A stretch of DNA of 64,000 bases from Bog-473 sp963783965 (GCA_963783965.1 CAWAPQ010000005.1:186001-250000); one strand, 5' to 3'; positions 8,468 through 17,425 are shown, counted from the stretch's first letter. Program-made: numbers and translations. The notes: a model not told the origin generated them from the sequence alone.

Positions 8468-8998
8468 CTAGGTCACCGGCGGCCGGTGCCCGTTGGTGCG
8501 CGGGCAGTCGTGCCCGGCCGGGTCCAACGGGAGCGAGCACAGAGGGCAGGGTGGGCGGCCCGCCTCCACCAGCCGGGTGGCCTGAATGGCGAAGGCCGCC
8601 GCCTGCTCGCGGGTGAGCGCGACACGGAGCACGTGCCCGCTCTCCATGTCTTCGTCTTCTTCGTCCTCGTCCTCGACGCCGATCTCTTCGAGCACCACGA
8701 TGATCCGGTCGAGCTCTTCGTCGTAGGAGACGCCGATCGTCCCCACGACCCACTCGAACTCCTCGGTGCCGTAGAACGCGAGGTCGTCGGGCAGGTGACC
8801 GGGACGACCCAGCTCCTTGACGATCCGTCCGAGGTAGCCGGCGAGCACGGCCACCTGCTGCTTCTCCACCTTCACCGTCGTCTCCGACAGTCCCTGGCGG
8901 CAATAGAAGAGGAACAGGCGCTGGCCCACGTCGCCGACGACGCCGACCGTGCAGTGGTCGGGCGCGTCGAAGTCGTACTCGTCGCTCACCCGGCGCAT
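8468..8998 (-). CDS. DUF3090 (TIGR03847) family protein
   Basis: 176-aa cytoplasmic protein of unknown function. It has the family N-terminus (DFDAPDHCTVGVVGDVGQR), an acidic stretch near the middle (EDEDEEDEDME) and a C-terminal zinc-ribbon-like segment RPPCPLCSLPLDPAGHDCPR (Cys-x2-Cys, then a Cys). ATG 8998 lies four bases after the upstream stop and follows GGGG. It is the middle gene of the conserved triplet; the strict conservation of the trio in actinobacteria implies a shared, still undefined role. Confidence 0.88.
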   Translation of the reverse strand: MRRVSDEYDFDAPDHCTVGVVGDVGQRLFLFYCRQGLSETTVKVEKQQVAVLAGYLGRIVKELGRPGHLPDDLAFYGTEEFEWVVGTIGVSYDEELDRIIVVLEEIGVEDEDEEDEDMESGHVLRVALTREQAAAFAIQATRLVEAGRPPCPLCSLPLDPAGHDCPRTNGHRPPVT

Positions 8999-9002
8999 CC
9001 CC

Positions 9003-9689
9003 TCATGACAGCGCCAACTCGTCGAGCGCGCCGGTCGAGTTGATGCACAGCACGACAGGGCCGCTCGCCGCGAAGAGGAGGGCGGAAATGGAGCAGGGCG
9101 AGATGACCAGTCGTTGCAGGAGGTCGAGTGGCATGCCGGCCGCCGCTGCCACAATCGCCTTGATCGGGTCCGCGTGCGACACGGCGACGATGGTCTCGCC
9201 GGGGTGCTCGGCCACCAGGCCCAGCACCGTGTCCATGGAGCGCACCGACATTTCGGCGAACGACTCGCCGCCCGGAAAGCGGAAACCGCTCGGCCAGCGC
9301 TGCACCGTGGGCCACTGCGGGGTCCGGTAGAGCCGAGCGAGGGGCTTTTCGGTCCAATCGCCCACGTCGACTTCGACGAGACCGGGGGCGGTCCGCACCC
9401 GGAGGCCGAGGGCCCGGGCTATGGGGGCCGCCGTTTCGCGCGTGCGCTCGAGCGGCGACGCGTAGACGGCGGTCGGCGCCTTGGTCAGGGCTCCGATGCG
9501 TTCCGCCGCCGCGGCGGCCTGGGCATGGCCCTTCTCGGCGAGGTGCAGGCCGGCGGCCTGACCCGGGAGCATCTTGCCGGTGGTGGGGGTGGCACCGTGC
9601 CGGACCAGCAGGACGACGGTTGCTGCGGGAGCCTTTTGGCGACGCCGGACCGACGTGCGTGCGGCGGCAGAGCGGGCGGTCGGGGACAC
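9003..9689 (-). CDS. MSMEG_4193-family phosphoglycerate-mutase-like phosphatase
   Basis: 228-aa histidine-phosphatase-superfamily protein, first gene of the triplet. The catalytic LLVRHGATPTTG (phosphohistidine RHG) sits near the N-terminus, YASPLERTRETA carries the second Arg, and VAVSHADPIKAIVAAA has the C-terminal catalytic His. GTG 9689 was picked to fit the family length; the first residues before the RHG core are poorly conserved. It diverges from the uracil-DNA glycosylase gene across 25 bp, so their promoters overlap. Confidence 0.85.
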   Translation of the reverse strand: MSPTARSAAARTSVRRRQKAPAATVVLLVRHGATPTTGKMLPGQAAGLHLAEKGHAQAAAAAERIGALTKAPTAVYASPLERTRETAAPIARALGLRVRTAPGLVEVDVGDWTEKPLARLYRTPQWPTVQRWPSGFRFPGGESFAEMSVRSMDTVLGLVAEHPGETIVAVSHADPIKAIVAAAAGMPLDLLQRLVISPCSISALLFAASGPVVLCINSTGALDELALS

Positions 9690-9701
9690 AGCCGCCCATC
9701 G

Positions 9702-9707
9702 TATGCT
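9702..9707 (+). promoter_or_regulatory. -10 element TATGCT for leaderless glycosylase mRNA
   Basis: TATGCT fits the actinobacterial -10 TANNNT and ends 7 nt before GTG 9715, the spacing expected if transcription starts at the start codon. Confidence 0.5.
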
Positions 9708-9714
9708 CTGCGCC

Positions 9715-10422
9715 GTGGCGTCCAACCGGAGCCGGGCGGATGCGCTGGCCGCCGTGCAACGGGACGTGGCGGATTGCCGGCGCTGCCCGAGGCTGGTGAG
9801 CTGGCGTGAAGAGGTGGCCCGCACGGGTCGCGCCTCGTACGCCGGCCAGGTCTACTGGGGACGTGGCGTCCCGGGTTTCGGCGACCCTCGGGCCTCGCTG
9901 GTGCTGGTCGGACTGGCTCCGGCCGCGCACGGCGCCAATCGCACCGGCCGGATGTTCACCGGGGACCGTTCGGGTGACTGGCTCTTCGCCGCCCTCTATC
10001 GGGCGGGTTTCGCCTCGCAGCCCACGAGCGCGGCGCGGGACGACGGCCTCGAGCTCACCGGGGCCTACATCACAGCGACGGTGCACTGCGCCCCGCCGGC
10101 CAACAAGCCCACCCCGGCGGAGCGTGCGGCCTGCGAGCCCTACCTCGCCCGCGAGCTGTCGCTCCTGGGCGAGGCCGTCGTCGTCGTGGCCCTGGGGCAG
10201 GTGGCGTGGCAGGCCGTCGCCGCGCACTACGGGCTCCGCCCCCGGCCGGCCTTCGGCCATTTGGCCGAGAGCCCGCTCCCCGACGGACGCCGGTTGCTCG
10301 GCAGCTACCACCCCAGCCAGCAGAACACGTTCACCGGCAAGCTCACCGTGCCGATGTTCGACGCCGTCTTCGCCCGCGCCCGGGAGCTGATCGCCGCCCC
10401 GGCTCAGGAGACGAGGTCGTAG
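9715..10422 (+). CDS. udgB: Uracil-DNA glycosylase family 5 (UDGb)
   Basis: 235-aa DNA-repair enzyme that removes uracil and other deaminated bases. The active-site motif GLAPAAHGANRTGRMFTGD is the family-5 form, with Ala in place of the Asp/Glu of other UDG families. The C-terminal loop motif is LGSYHPSQQNTF. Iron-sulfur ligands are CRRC near the N-terminus plus CAPP and CEPY. GTG 9715 is preferred because a -10 hexamer lies just upstream; an in-frame ATG at 9703 overlaps that hexamer. Its 3' end overlaps the convergent phosphotransferase gene by 19 bp. Confidence 0.9.
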   Translation: MASNRSRADALAAVQRDVADCRRCPRLVSWREEVARTGRASYAGQVYWGRGVPGFGDPRASLVLVGLAPAAHGANRTGRMFTGDRSGDWLFAALYRAGFASQPTSAARDDGLELTGAYITATVHCAPPANKPTPAERAACEPYLARELSLLGEAVVVVALGQVAWQAVAAHYGLRPRPAFGHLAESPLPDGRRLLGSYHPSQQNTFTGKLTVPMFDAVFARARELIAAPAQETRS

Positions 10423-11210
10423 AGCAGGCGGAAGAACCTGATGCGCGCCGGGTCCGCAGCGATGCCGTAGCTCTCGTAGAAGAGCGGCTCGAGCTCGTCC
10501 CCGAAGTTCCAGCCGACACTCCACCCCCCGACCGCGACGTCCCACCAGCGATCGGCGACGCCCAGCTCGCCGAGGTCGACGAAACCCGTCACGCGCCAGT
10601 CCTGCACCAGGACATTGGGTGGGCAGAAGTCGCCGTGGCATACGACCAGGTCCTCGTCGGGAGGTGCCAGTGCTTCCAATTCGGCGAGCGCCCCCTCCGG
10701 GGTCAGATGCGCGTGCACGTCGTGGAACCCGGCCGGATCGATGTCGTGGGTGCGGACCCGCTCCTCCACGTGGGCCAGCGCGCGGGCCAGGTCGAAGCGA
10801 AAGGGGCACCATTCCTCGCCAACCGCATCGTGGAACGCCCGCAGCCCGCTCCCGAGGGCGCGCACAAGTGCGGGAAGGTCCTCCCGCCAGGTCTCCTGCG
10901 TCGCGTCCGACCCCGGGAGTGCCTCGGTGAGCATGACCGCGGTGCCGTCGAGGTCCTCCAGAGCGACGACCTCCGGGACCGGGAGGTAGGGGGCGGCCCA
11001 GACCATGCGCTCGGCCTCCCCGCGCAGAGTGGGAAAGCGTGTACCGGCGCCTGCGACCTTGGCGAACCGGACCGCGCCGTCCGGGCCGGTGAGCCTCCAG
11101 GTGGTCAGGTGGGGGACCAGCCGGTAGGCCAGCGTCGCCTTCCAGCCGGGAGCAATCCGGTCCAGCTCGGGCGGTGGCGCCGGCAGGTCGGACGGAGGCG
11201 GCACGCCCAT
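10404..11210 (-). CDS. Aminoglycoside-phosphotransferase-fold kinase (APH family)
   Basis: 268-aa protein of the APH/choline-kinase superfamily. The Brenner motif VVCHGDFCPPNVLV (HGDxxxxN catalytic loop) and VTGFVDLGELGVADRWWD (metal-binding Asp, DFG-equivalent) are clear. The N-terminal lobe has FAKVAGAG (probable ATP-binding Lys) and MLTEALPG as hinge. The length matches APH(3')-type enzymes, but the substrate may be any small alcohol or sugar; antibiotic resistance cannot be inferred. ATG 11210 lies divergent to the flavoprotein gene. The 3' end overlaps the UDGb gene by 19 bp. Confidence 0.85.
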   Translation of the reverse strand: MGVPPPSDLPAPPPELDRIAPGWKATLAYRLVPHLTTWRLTGPDGAVRFAKVAGAGTRFPTLRGEAERMVWAAPYLPVPEVVALEDLDGTAVMLTEALPGSDATQETWREDLPALVRALGSGLRAFHDAVGEEWCPFRFDLARALAHVEERVRTHDIDPAGFHDVHAHLTPEGALAELEALAPPDEDLVVCHGDFCPPNVLVQDWRVTGFVDLGELGVADRWWDVAVGGWSVGWNFGDELEPLFYESYGIAADPARIRFFRLLYDLVS

Positions 11211-11271
11211 GGAGGGTAGGTGGCCGGGGGCCGAACGGCTACCGTCTCGGCGACACGCGAGGGAGGATGCC

Positions 11272-12723
11272 GTGCGCGAGCCGAACGACGTGACACCGTG
11301 CGACGCCAGCGAGGTCACGCGCTGGGACGAGACGTCCGACGTGATCGTCGTCGGATTCGGCGCGGCCGGATCGGCGGCGGCGTTCAGTGCGGCCGCTGCG
11401 GGGGCCCGGGTGCTGGTCGTCGAGCGGACCGGTGGCCCCGGCGGCGCCGCGGCACTGGCCGAGGGCATCGTGTACCTCGGGGGCGGGACGCCGATTCAGA
11501 CCGCGTGCGGCTTCGAGGACTCCCTCGAGGACATGTACCGCTACATGATGGCGGCCTGTGGGCCGGATCCGAACGAGGCCAAAATCGCCCGCTACTGCGA
11601 GGAGAGCCTGGGGCACTTCGACTGGTTGGTGGCGCGTGGCGTGCCCTTCGACCCCACCTTCTGCGCCGACACCTCCATGGCACCGGACGGCACCGAGGGA
11701 CTGGTCTACTCCGGCGGCGAGGACGCCTACCCGTTCAACGCCATCGCCCGTCCGGCGCCCCGTGGTCACCTGGCCAAGACGAAGCGCTCGACCGGATGGC
11801 TCCTCATGCAGCACCTGGCCGCTGCCGCGACCGGGGCGGGCGCGGTGGTCTCGACGGACACGCGCGTCGACCGCCTTGTCTGCGACGAGGGCCGGGTCGT
11901 CGGGGTGCAGGCGCAGCGGTTCGGCGAGACGGTGACGCTGCGAGCCCGCCGGGGGGTCGTGCTCACCGCGGGCGGGTTCATCTTCAACGACGACATGCTG
12001 CGTCAGCACTGCCCGCCTCTGGCGCGGGGGACCTTCAAGGTCGGCACCGAGGGCGACGACGGGCGGGGCATCCGCATGGCGCAAGCCATCGGCGCATCCG
12101 TGCGCAACATGTACGCAGGCGAGGTGTCGCTGCCCATCACCCCGCCGCGGACGCTGATCCACGGCGTCCTCGTCAACGGCAAGGGGCAGCGCTTCATCAA
12201 CGAGGACACCTACATGGGCCGGGTGGGGCAGTCCGCGCTCTACGGGCAGGACGGCGAGGTCTACCTCATCGTCGACGAGGCTTCCTACGAGGTGAATTGG
12301 ATGGGCCTCGCCGCCACCTGGGTCTGCGAGACGACCGCGCAACTCGAGTCGGAGATCGGCCTGCCGGCCGGATCACTGCAGAGCACGGTCGATCTCTACA
12401 ACCGGCACGCGGCGAAGGGGGACGACCCGCTCTTCCACAAGGACCCGTCCTGGGTGCGACCGTTGGTGCCGCCCATCGGTGCGGTCGACCTGCGCATCGG
12501 GCCGGCGCCCTACGCACCGTTCACGCTGGGCGGCCTGGAGACGACCGTGGCCGGTGAGGTGTGCGACCTGACCGGGTCGGCGATCGGTGGCCTGTTCGCG
12601 GCCGGGCGCACCACGGCCGGGGTGTGCTCCTTCGGCTACGCCAGCGGCCTCTCCATCGGGGACAGCACGCTCTTCGGCCGCCTCGCCGGCGAGAGTGCCG
12701 CCGCGGCACCGCCCTCGGCCTGA
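11272..12723 (+). CDS. FAD-dependent oxidoreductase (3-ketosteroid dehydrogenase / fumarate-reductase-like)
   Basis: 483-aa flavoprotein. An N-terminal Rossmann motif (DVIVVGFGAAGSAAAFSAA) is followed by ERTGGPGGAAALAEGIVY. The middle holds VVLTAGGFIFNDDMLRQHCP and HGVLVNGKGQRFINEDTYMG, and the C-terminus has GLFAAGRTTAGVCSFGYASG for FAD. This is the FAD_binding_2 architecture of KSTDs, flavocytochrome c and urocanate reductase. Substrate is unknown; a steroid or enoate is likely. GTG 11272 follows a strong GAGGGAGG site by about 6 nt, and a TACCGT hexamer lies further upstream. It stands alone between a phosphotransferase and a HAD gene. Confidence 0.88.
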   Translation: MREPNDVTPCDASEVTRWDETSDVIVVGFGAAGSAAAFSAAAAGARVLVVERTGGPGGAAALAEGIVYLGGGTPIQTACGFEDSLEDMYRYMMAACGPDPNEAKIARYCEESLGHFDWLVARGVPFDPTFCADTSMAPDGTEGLVYSGGEDAYPFNAIARPAPRGHLAKTKRSTGWLLMQHLAAAATGAGAVVSTDTRVDRLVCDEGRVVGVQAQRFGETVTLRARRGVVLTAGGFIFNDDMLRQHCPPLARGTFKVGTEGDDGRGIRMAQAIGASVRNMYAGEVSLPITPPRTLIHGVLVNGKGQRFINEDTYMGRVGQSALYGQDGEVYLIVDEASYEVNWMGLAATWVCETTAQLESEIGLPAGSLQSTVDLYNRHAAKGDDPLFHKDPSWVRPLVPPIGAVDLRIGPAPYAPFTLGGLETTVAGEVCDLTGSAIGGLFAAGRTTAGVCSFGYASGLSIGDSTLFGRLAGESAAAAPPSA

Positions 12724-12745
12724 CGCGTCACCGCGCGGGCGCCCC

Positions 12746-13375
12746 TCAGTGACTGACGACGGGGTGCCCGAGCACCCGCTCCAGCTCCGCCAGCGCCTCG
12801 TCCGGGTCGGTCACCTTGATGGTGTGCAGGCCCAGCGCACGGGCCGGCTTGAGGTTGACGCCGAGGTCGTCGAGAAAGACCGCCTCGTCTGGCTCCACGC
12901 CAAGCGTTGCGCAGGCGAGCTCGTAGAAGCGAGGGTCGGGCTTGCGCACGCCGAGCACGCGTGATTCGAGGACGGCATCGAAGAGGGCGTACACCTCGGC
13001 CATCTCTTCGGAGAGGACGCGGTCCGGCGACGCGAAGTTGTTGGTGAGGCAGGCCGTCTTGTAGGTCCGCCGCAGGGTGTCAATGGCCGCGACCATCCGG
13101 GGGCGGATGTCGCCGGAAAGCCTCTCGAGCACGAGCCGGCCATCGAGCTCGTGGCCGAGCGCGCCGGCTTCGTCGGCCCAGGCGGCGGCGAAGGCCTCCA
13201 CACCGATCTCGCTGCGCTCCAGGCGCGCCCAGGCGTTGTCGTCGGGATTCGTGGCGTTGACGGTCCTGATGAATCCGGCGGGGAGGCCGCGCTCGGTCTC
13301 CAGGTGGGCGAACGCCTCGAAGGGGCTGGTCGAGATCACCCCGCCGAAGTCGAACATCACCGCTCGTATCGCCAC
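12746..13375 (-). CDS. HAD-superfamily hydrolase (subfamily IA)
   Basis: 209-aa phosphatase-type HAD protein. Motif I is MFDFGGVISTS (nucleophile Asp9, then FGGV, as in epoxide-hydrolase N-domain-like HADs), motif II is CLTNNFAS, motif III is VRKPDPRFYELA and motif IV is AVFLDDLGVNLKPARALG. The substrate is not predictable; relatives act on sugar phosphates or acyl phosphates. GTG 13375 follows GAGGGGGAGA closely. A CATAAT sequence about 30 nt upstream could be its -10 box. Confidence 0.88.
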   Translation of the reverse strand: MAIRAVMFDFGGVISTSPFEAFAHLETERGLPAGFIRTVNATNPDDNAWARLERSEIGVEAFAAAWADEAGALGHELDGRLVLERLSGDIRPRMVAAIDTLRRTYKTACLTNNFASPDRVLSEEMAEVYALFDAVLESRVLGVRKPDPRFYELACATLGVEPDEAVFLDDLGVNLKPARALGLHTIKVTDPDEALAELERVLGHPVVSH

Positions 13376-13504
13376 GCTCTCCCCCTCGGTTCGGGTCCAT
13401 TATGGGGCGCCCCCGGGCTGGACCGGCTCACGTGCACACGCGCCGGTATGACATGGGTTGGCCGGATCCGGGTATGAAAGAGAAAGAGGACGAGAGGAAG
13501 AGAC

Positions 13505-14056
13505 ATGGACATGGACCTTGACCTGCTCGACAGCTACGGACGGGCCAGCGCGTGGACCGCGACGAAGGTCGCGCATGCAACTTCGAAGATGGATGCGCCG
13601 ACCACGTGCAGCGGGTGGGACGTGCGCACGCTCATGAATCACATGCTCCAGACGCAGCGGTACTTCGTGGGGGCGGCCCGCGGCGAGGAAGTCGCGCCGC
13701 CGGGAGGGACGCCACCGGATGTCGTGAGCGACGAGCCCCGGACCGACTTCGACCGCGCTCGGGCCGAGACCCTGGCGACCTTCGGCGAGCCCGGGGTGAT
13801 TGAGAAGACCGGACCCGCGCTCGGCATCGCTTTCAGCGACCAGCTCTTGCACGGCTGGGATCTCGCCATGTCCACGGGACAGGACGCGACCATGCCCGAC
13901 GAGCTCCCCGCCTTCGCCTATTCGATCATCCACGGGCGCTTCACCGACGAGCAACGCAAGGGCGTCTTCAAGCCGGAGATCGCAGTGGCGCCGGACGCGA
14001 CGGCCCAGGAGAAGCTGCTGGCGTACACCGGACGCGATCCCTCCCTGGCGCTGTAG
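13505..14056 (+). CDS. TIGR03086-family DinB/mycothiol-dependent isomerase-like protein
   Basis: 183-aa member of the DinB-like four-helix bundle family (mycothiol maleylpyruvate isomerase N-terminal type). Metal-binding histidines are suggested by LMNHMLQTQRYF and SDQLLHGWDLAMSTG, with the typical CSGWDVRTL segment. Such proteins use or transfer mycothiol, the actinobacterial thiol, but most are uncharacterised. ATG 13505 follows GAGGAAGAG; a second ATG lies two codons later. It is monocistronic, with its promoter in the 130 bp shared with the divergent HAD gene. Confidence 0.87.
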   Translation: MDMDLDLLDSYGRASAWTATKVAHATSKMDAPTTCSGWDVRTLMNHMLQTQRYFVGAARGEEVAPPGGTPPDVVSDEPRTDFDRARAETLATFGEPGVIEKTGPALGIAFSDQLLHGWDLAMSTGQDATMPDELPAFAYSIIHGRFTDEQRKGVFKPEIAVAPDATAQEKLLAYTGRDPSLAL

Positions 14057-14090
14057 GTCGGCGGCGCCACGCGCGGTGAGCGCGGCGCCG

Positions 14091-14741
14091 TTACTCCCGC
14101 AGCGCGGCGTACTCCATGACGCGGGTCATGACCACGTCATCGACCTTGTCCACCGAGCCGCAGTCGAAGGGCGGCTGGGGGTCGTACTCAATCATGAGCT
14201 GGGACGCCTGCGCCGCCGTGCGGTCGACCAGCAACTCGACGAGCCGGAGTGCCATGTCGATGCCGCTCGAGACCCCGGCCGCCGTGATGATCCGTTCGTC
14301 GAGATGCTCGACCACCCGCGTCGGCGTGGCTTCGGCGCCGTGCGCCTCGAGCTCCCGGTAGCAGGCCCAGTGCGTGGTGGCGGTGAGGCCCCGGAGCAGC
14401 CCGGCCGCGCCGAGGACAACCGAGCCGGTGCAGACGGACGTGGTGAACCGGGTGCCGGCGTGGGCCCGGCGCACCCACTCGAGCACCCGTTCGTCGTGCT
14501 CGAGCGGCCGCGTCCCGACGCCGCCGGGGAAGACGACCACATCGGGCGCCGGTACCTCCTCGAAGGTGGCGTCGACCGTCAGCCCGATCATGCCGTTCTC
14601 GCTGCGCACCTCGCCACGGCGGTCACCGGCGAAGACGATGTCGAAGCCCGGAATGCGTTGCAGGACCTCATACGGGCCCACGGCATCGAGCGCGGTGAAC
14701 CGGGGGAACAGGGGGATGGCGATCTGCAGGCGGTCGTTCAT
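14091..14741 (-). CDS. DJ-1/PfpI-family protein (isonitrile hydratase-like)
   Basis: 216-aa single-domain DJ-1/PfpI protein. The nucleophile elbow TSVCTGSVVLGAAGLL carries the conserved Cys, and VVVFPGGVGTRPLEHDE and THWACYRELEAHGAE are family blocks matching isonitrile-hydratase-like members. Its ATG overlaps the stop of the upstream GlxA regulator (ATGA), so both are co-translated. The reaction is not known; hydration of small nitriles/isonitriles or glyoxal chemistry are family options. Confidence 0.87.
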   Translation of the reverse strand: MNDRLQIAIPLFPRFTALDAVGPYEVLQRIPGFDIVFAGDRRGEVRSENGMIGLTVDATFEEVPAPDVVVFPGGVGTRPLEHDERVLEWVRRAHAGTRFTTSVCTGSVVLGAAGLLRGLTATTHWACYRELEAHGAEATPTRVVEHLDERIITAAGVSSGIDMALRLVELLVDRTAAQASQLMIEYDPQPPFDCGSVDKVDDVVMTRVMEYAALRE

Positions 14742-15794
14742 GCAGATGTCCTTTCGTTCGAGCCGGCGCGAAAGCGCCGGCGGTACGCATCGGGAGCCAC
14801 GCCGAGGTGGCGTTGGAAGACGCGGCGCAGGGTCTCGGCGCTGCCCAGACCGCAGCGCGCCGCCACCACGTCGAGGGTGTCGGTGGTCTCCTCGAGCTCG
14901 CGCCGGGCGGCTTCCAGGCGGGTGCGCTCGACGAAGCGGCTGGGGCTCTCGCCGACCTCAGCCGTGAACACCCGGGTGAAGTGGCGCACGCTCATGGCCG
15001 CCGCGGCCGCGAGGGCGGGCAGGCGATGGTCGCCTCCTGGGGCGGCCTCGACGAGCGTCTGCACGGCCCGCAGAGTCGAGCGTTCGGCGCGCGGGGACCC
15101 ACACGGGCGACGCGAACTGCGTCTGCCCTCCGGGCCGGTGCAGGAACATGACCAGCCAGCGGGCCACGGTCTGGGCCACGTCGACGCCGAGGTCCTCCTG
15201 CACGAGCGCCAGCGAGAGGTCGATGCCGGCGGTGACGCCCGCGCTCGACCAGTACTTCCCGTCGCGGATGTAGATGGGATCGGCGTCGACGGTGAGACCG
15301 GGATACTCCGCAGCCAGCTGGGCGGCGCGGGCCCAGTGCGTGGTCACCCGGCGACCCTCGAACAGCCCTGCCGCGGCGCCCAGGAACGCCCCCGAGCACA
15401 CCGTCGCCACGCGGCGGCAGCGCGGGGCGGTGCGCCGGACGAAGTCCACCACGACCTCGTCGCGGGCGGCCTCCTCGGCGCCGGGCCCGCCCGAGAGGAT
15501 CAGGGTGTCAATGCGCTCGGTGACGGCTGGCAGCGCCCCGGTGCCCAGGACGAGCCCGCTCTCGGATCGGACGGTGGCGCCACCCGGAGAGGCCAGGGTG
15601 ACCCGGTAGCTCCCCGCCCGCCCCAGTGCACCGGCGGCTCGGGTCGCCCCGCTGAAGACCTCGTGCGGCCCGACGGCGTCGAGCGGCTGCAGGCCGTGAA
15701 AGGCGACGATCACAACGGAGCGCGCGTGCACGTCCCCCACTCTGGGGGCCACTCCGGCTGGCGTCAATGACGTGGTTCCCACAGATTCGGCCAT
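14738..15794 (-). CDS. GlxA-type AraC-family regulator (frameshifted)
   Basis: Two-domain regulator: an N-terminal DJ-1-like sensor domain (VAFHGLQPLDAVGPHEVF, TVCSGAFLGAAAGLFEG) and a C-terminal AraC HTH (MSVRHFTRVFTAEVGESPSR, VVAARCGLGSAETLRRVFQR). They are in different frames. Removing one base in the GGGG run at 15093-15096 joins them as SPVWVPRAERSTLRAVQTLV, which reads like a normal linker. So the gene is either newly broken or, more likely, miscalled by one base. It probably controls the overlapping DJ-1 gene. ATG 15794 begins about 50 nt after the thioesterase ends. Confidence 0.82.
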
Positions 15795-15846
15795 GGAGCA
15801 ACTGCCCTTGCCAGCGGGGGGCGTGTCGGGGACGCTCGGCGGCGGC

Positions 15847-16234
15847 TCAATCGGTGCGGGACCGGTGGGTGCCGCGGGCCCGTACCCAGGCCAGCAGATC
15901 GCCCTCGCGCGCCGCGGCGCACCGACCCCGTGAAGATGTCCTCCCGGCCGGTGGTGACCTCGCGCGCCACTTCGGCATGGAGCTGGTCGCCCAGGGCGGC
16001 GGGCTGGAGGTACTCCACCAGGACCGACGAAATGATGCCGGAGCTCTCGTCGTCGTTGGCCGCCGCGGCCACGGCGGCACCGGCCACCGCGTAGAAGACG
16101 GCGCCGTGCACCGTGCCGTGCGGGTTGGCGTGACGCTCGTCCGTGGTGAGGACGGCCACGGTGTGGCCGGAGCCCCGCCGCTCCACGTCGATGCCGAGCA
16201 GGGCGGCGAACGCGTCGGCCCGGGGCCCGCTCAT
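15847..16234 (-). CDS. PaaI-family hotdog thioesterase (frameshifted)
   Basis: About 128-aa hotdog-fold acyl-CoA thioesterase. The active-site region is HANPHGTVHGAVFYAVAGAA, followed by SSVLVEYLQPAALGDQLHAE and GREDIFTGSV. After this the expected ending (AAREGDLLAWVRARGTHR) is in the next frame, finishing at the TGA at 15847-15849. Dropping one base near 15911-15920 restores it. Read unshifted, the frame runs on with low-complexity Pro/Arg sequence into the next gene, which is not believable. It lies 9 bp after the FrhB-like gene and probably forms an operon with it. Confidence 0.78.
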
Positions 16235-16243
16235 CGCCTCACC

Positions 16244-17377
16244 TCAGGCGCTGGAGGCCGACGCGGGGAGGCGCCCCGGCATGGGCACGGCCGTCCCCGG
16301 CCAGCGCTTGCGGCTGACCCGGCTCAGCCTGTTGAGCAGGGTGACCGCACCGGGGTCGTCCTCAATGGGCCGGGTCTCGATCACACCGGCCGCCTCCATG
16401 TCGTCGAAGAGCTGCTCACCCTGTTCGGTCCGCAGCAGGGTGAGGGTCCAGTCGCCGAAGGCCCCGATGCCGCCGGTGGAGATGTCGGCGTGCTCCGCCG
16501 CGAAGTCGGGACAGCTCTTGCAGCCTTCCCTCGTCCAGGCGTGGGCCTCCTTCAGCGGGACCTCGTGGTAGCTGCCGTCCTTCATCCAGACCTGGAAGAC
16601 GCCCTTGATGTTCATCTTCACGATGTCCGCCCGGGCCAGGCCGTACTTCGCCTCGAAGAGCTCGCTGAAGATGGCATCGTCGAACGTCTTGGAGCAGAGC
16701 AGCCCGACGGTGAGGACGAAGCGCCGGGCCACCTTCCCGGCCTTGCGGGCCTGCATCATGGGAGGTGCGGAGGCCTGGCAACCCATGCCCACCAGGGCGA
16801 TCCGCTCGGCCCCGCCCTCGATCGCCTCGGCGTAGGCCAGGGGGTTGGCCGAGTAGGTGTAGCGCGAGCCGGCCGTGCCCAGCACGTCCTCTTTGGAGCG
16901 GGCCACCTGGGGCACGGCCTTCCAGGTCGAACCGTCGCCCTCGAGGCCGGAGACCAGTGCGGCGTCGATCACGTCGTGCTCGAAGGCCCAGATCAGGAGC
17001 GCGGAGACCAGTCCACCGTCCTGCCCGGTGCCCTGCACCGTCGGATCGGTGGCCCGGGCCAGTACGGTGCGCCGCGAGATGCCGGCCACCTCGTCGTCGG
17101 TCCGGGGCCGGCCGAACCGGTGCGTCTCGATTTCGGGCTCCCAGGTGCGGAAACGGGGGCAGGCCCGGGTGCACAACGTGCAGCCCTTGAGGCCGTGCGT
17201 GCAGTTGTCCGGACCACCGTCGGCTGCCACGTGGAAGGGCTTGTAGACCCCGTCCTCATCGTTGTAGCCGAGGACGTCGTAGGGGCAGACGACGACACAG
17301 GCGGCGCACCCCGTGCAGAGCCCGGACGTCACGACCTCGGTGAACAGCTCGGCCCATTGCGGCTTCTCGGGAGGCAT
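16244..17377 (-). CDS. Coenzyme F420 hydrogenase/dehydrogenase beta-subunit family protein
   Basis: 377-aa FrhB-like iron-sulfur flavoprotein. An N-terminal ferredoxin-like part has CTGCAACVVVCPYDVLG and then CTLCTRACPRF, enough for two clusters. The central domain contains GTGQDGGLVSALLIWAFE and GMGCQASAPPM, and the C-terminal part has GCKSCPDFAAEHADISTGG (further Cys) and FGDWTLTLLRTEQG. Relatives reduce or oxidise F420, or act on other substrates using F420 or ferredoxin (chlorophyllide a reductase-like HCAR and others). The electron partner is unknown. ATG 17377 is divergent from the Fpg-like gene, 48 bp apart. Confidence 0.85.
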   Translation of the reverse strand: MPPEKPQWAELFTEVVTSGLCTGCAACVVVCPYDVLGYNDEDGVYKPFHVAADGGPDNCTHGLKGCTLCTRACPRFRTWEPEIETHRFGRPRTDDEVAGISRRTVLARATDPTVQGTGQDGGLVSALLIWAFEHDVIDAALVSGLEGDGSTWKAVPQVARSKEDVLGTAGSRYTYSANPLAYAEAIEGGAERIALVGMGCQASAPPMMQARKAGKVARRFVLTVGLLCSKTFDDAIFSELFEAKYGLARADIVKMNIKGVFQVWMKDGSYHEVPLKEAHAWTREGCKSCPDFAAEHADISTGGIGAFGDWTLTLLRTEQGEQLFDDMEAAGVIETRPIEDDPGAVTLLNRLSRVSRKRWPGTAVPMPGRLPASASSA

Positions 17378-17413
17378 TGGTCCACCATATTCGGGCGGGG
17401 GGCACCGGTCGGA

Positions 17414-17419
17414 TACCTT
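17414..17419 (+). promoter_or_regulatory. -10 element TACCTT for leaderless glycosylase mRNA
   Basis: TACCTT ends 6 nt before GTG 17426, giving the leaderless spacing seen repeatedly in this window. Confidence 0.5.
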
Positions 17420-17425
17420 GCCCCG

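Noticed and set aside
10404..11210. Calling the APH-fold protein an aminoglycoside-resistance gene
   Set aside because: The fold is shared by many small-molecule kinases, and nothing in the context points to resistance.
13800..17400. Very long plus-strand open frames through the GlxA, thioesterase and FrhB-like genes
   Set aside because: Only the part from 17426 (Fpg/Nei) is homologous to anything; the rest is the complement of real minus-strand genes.
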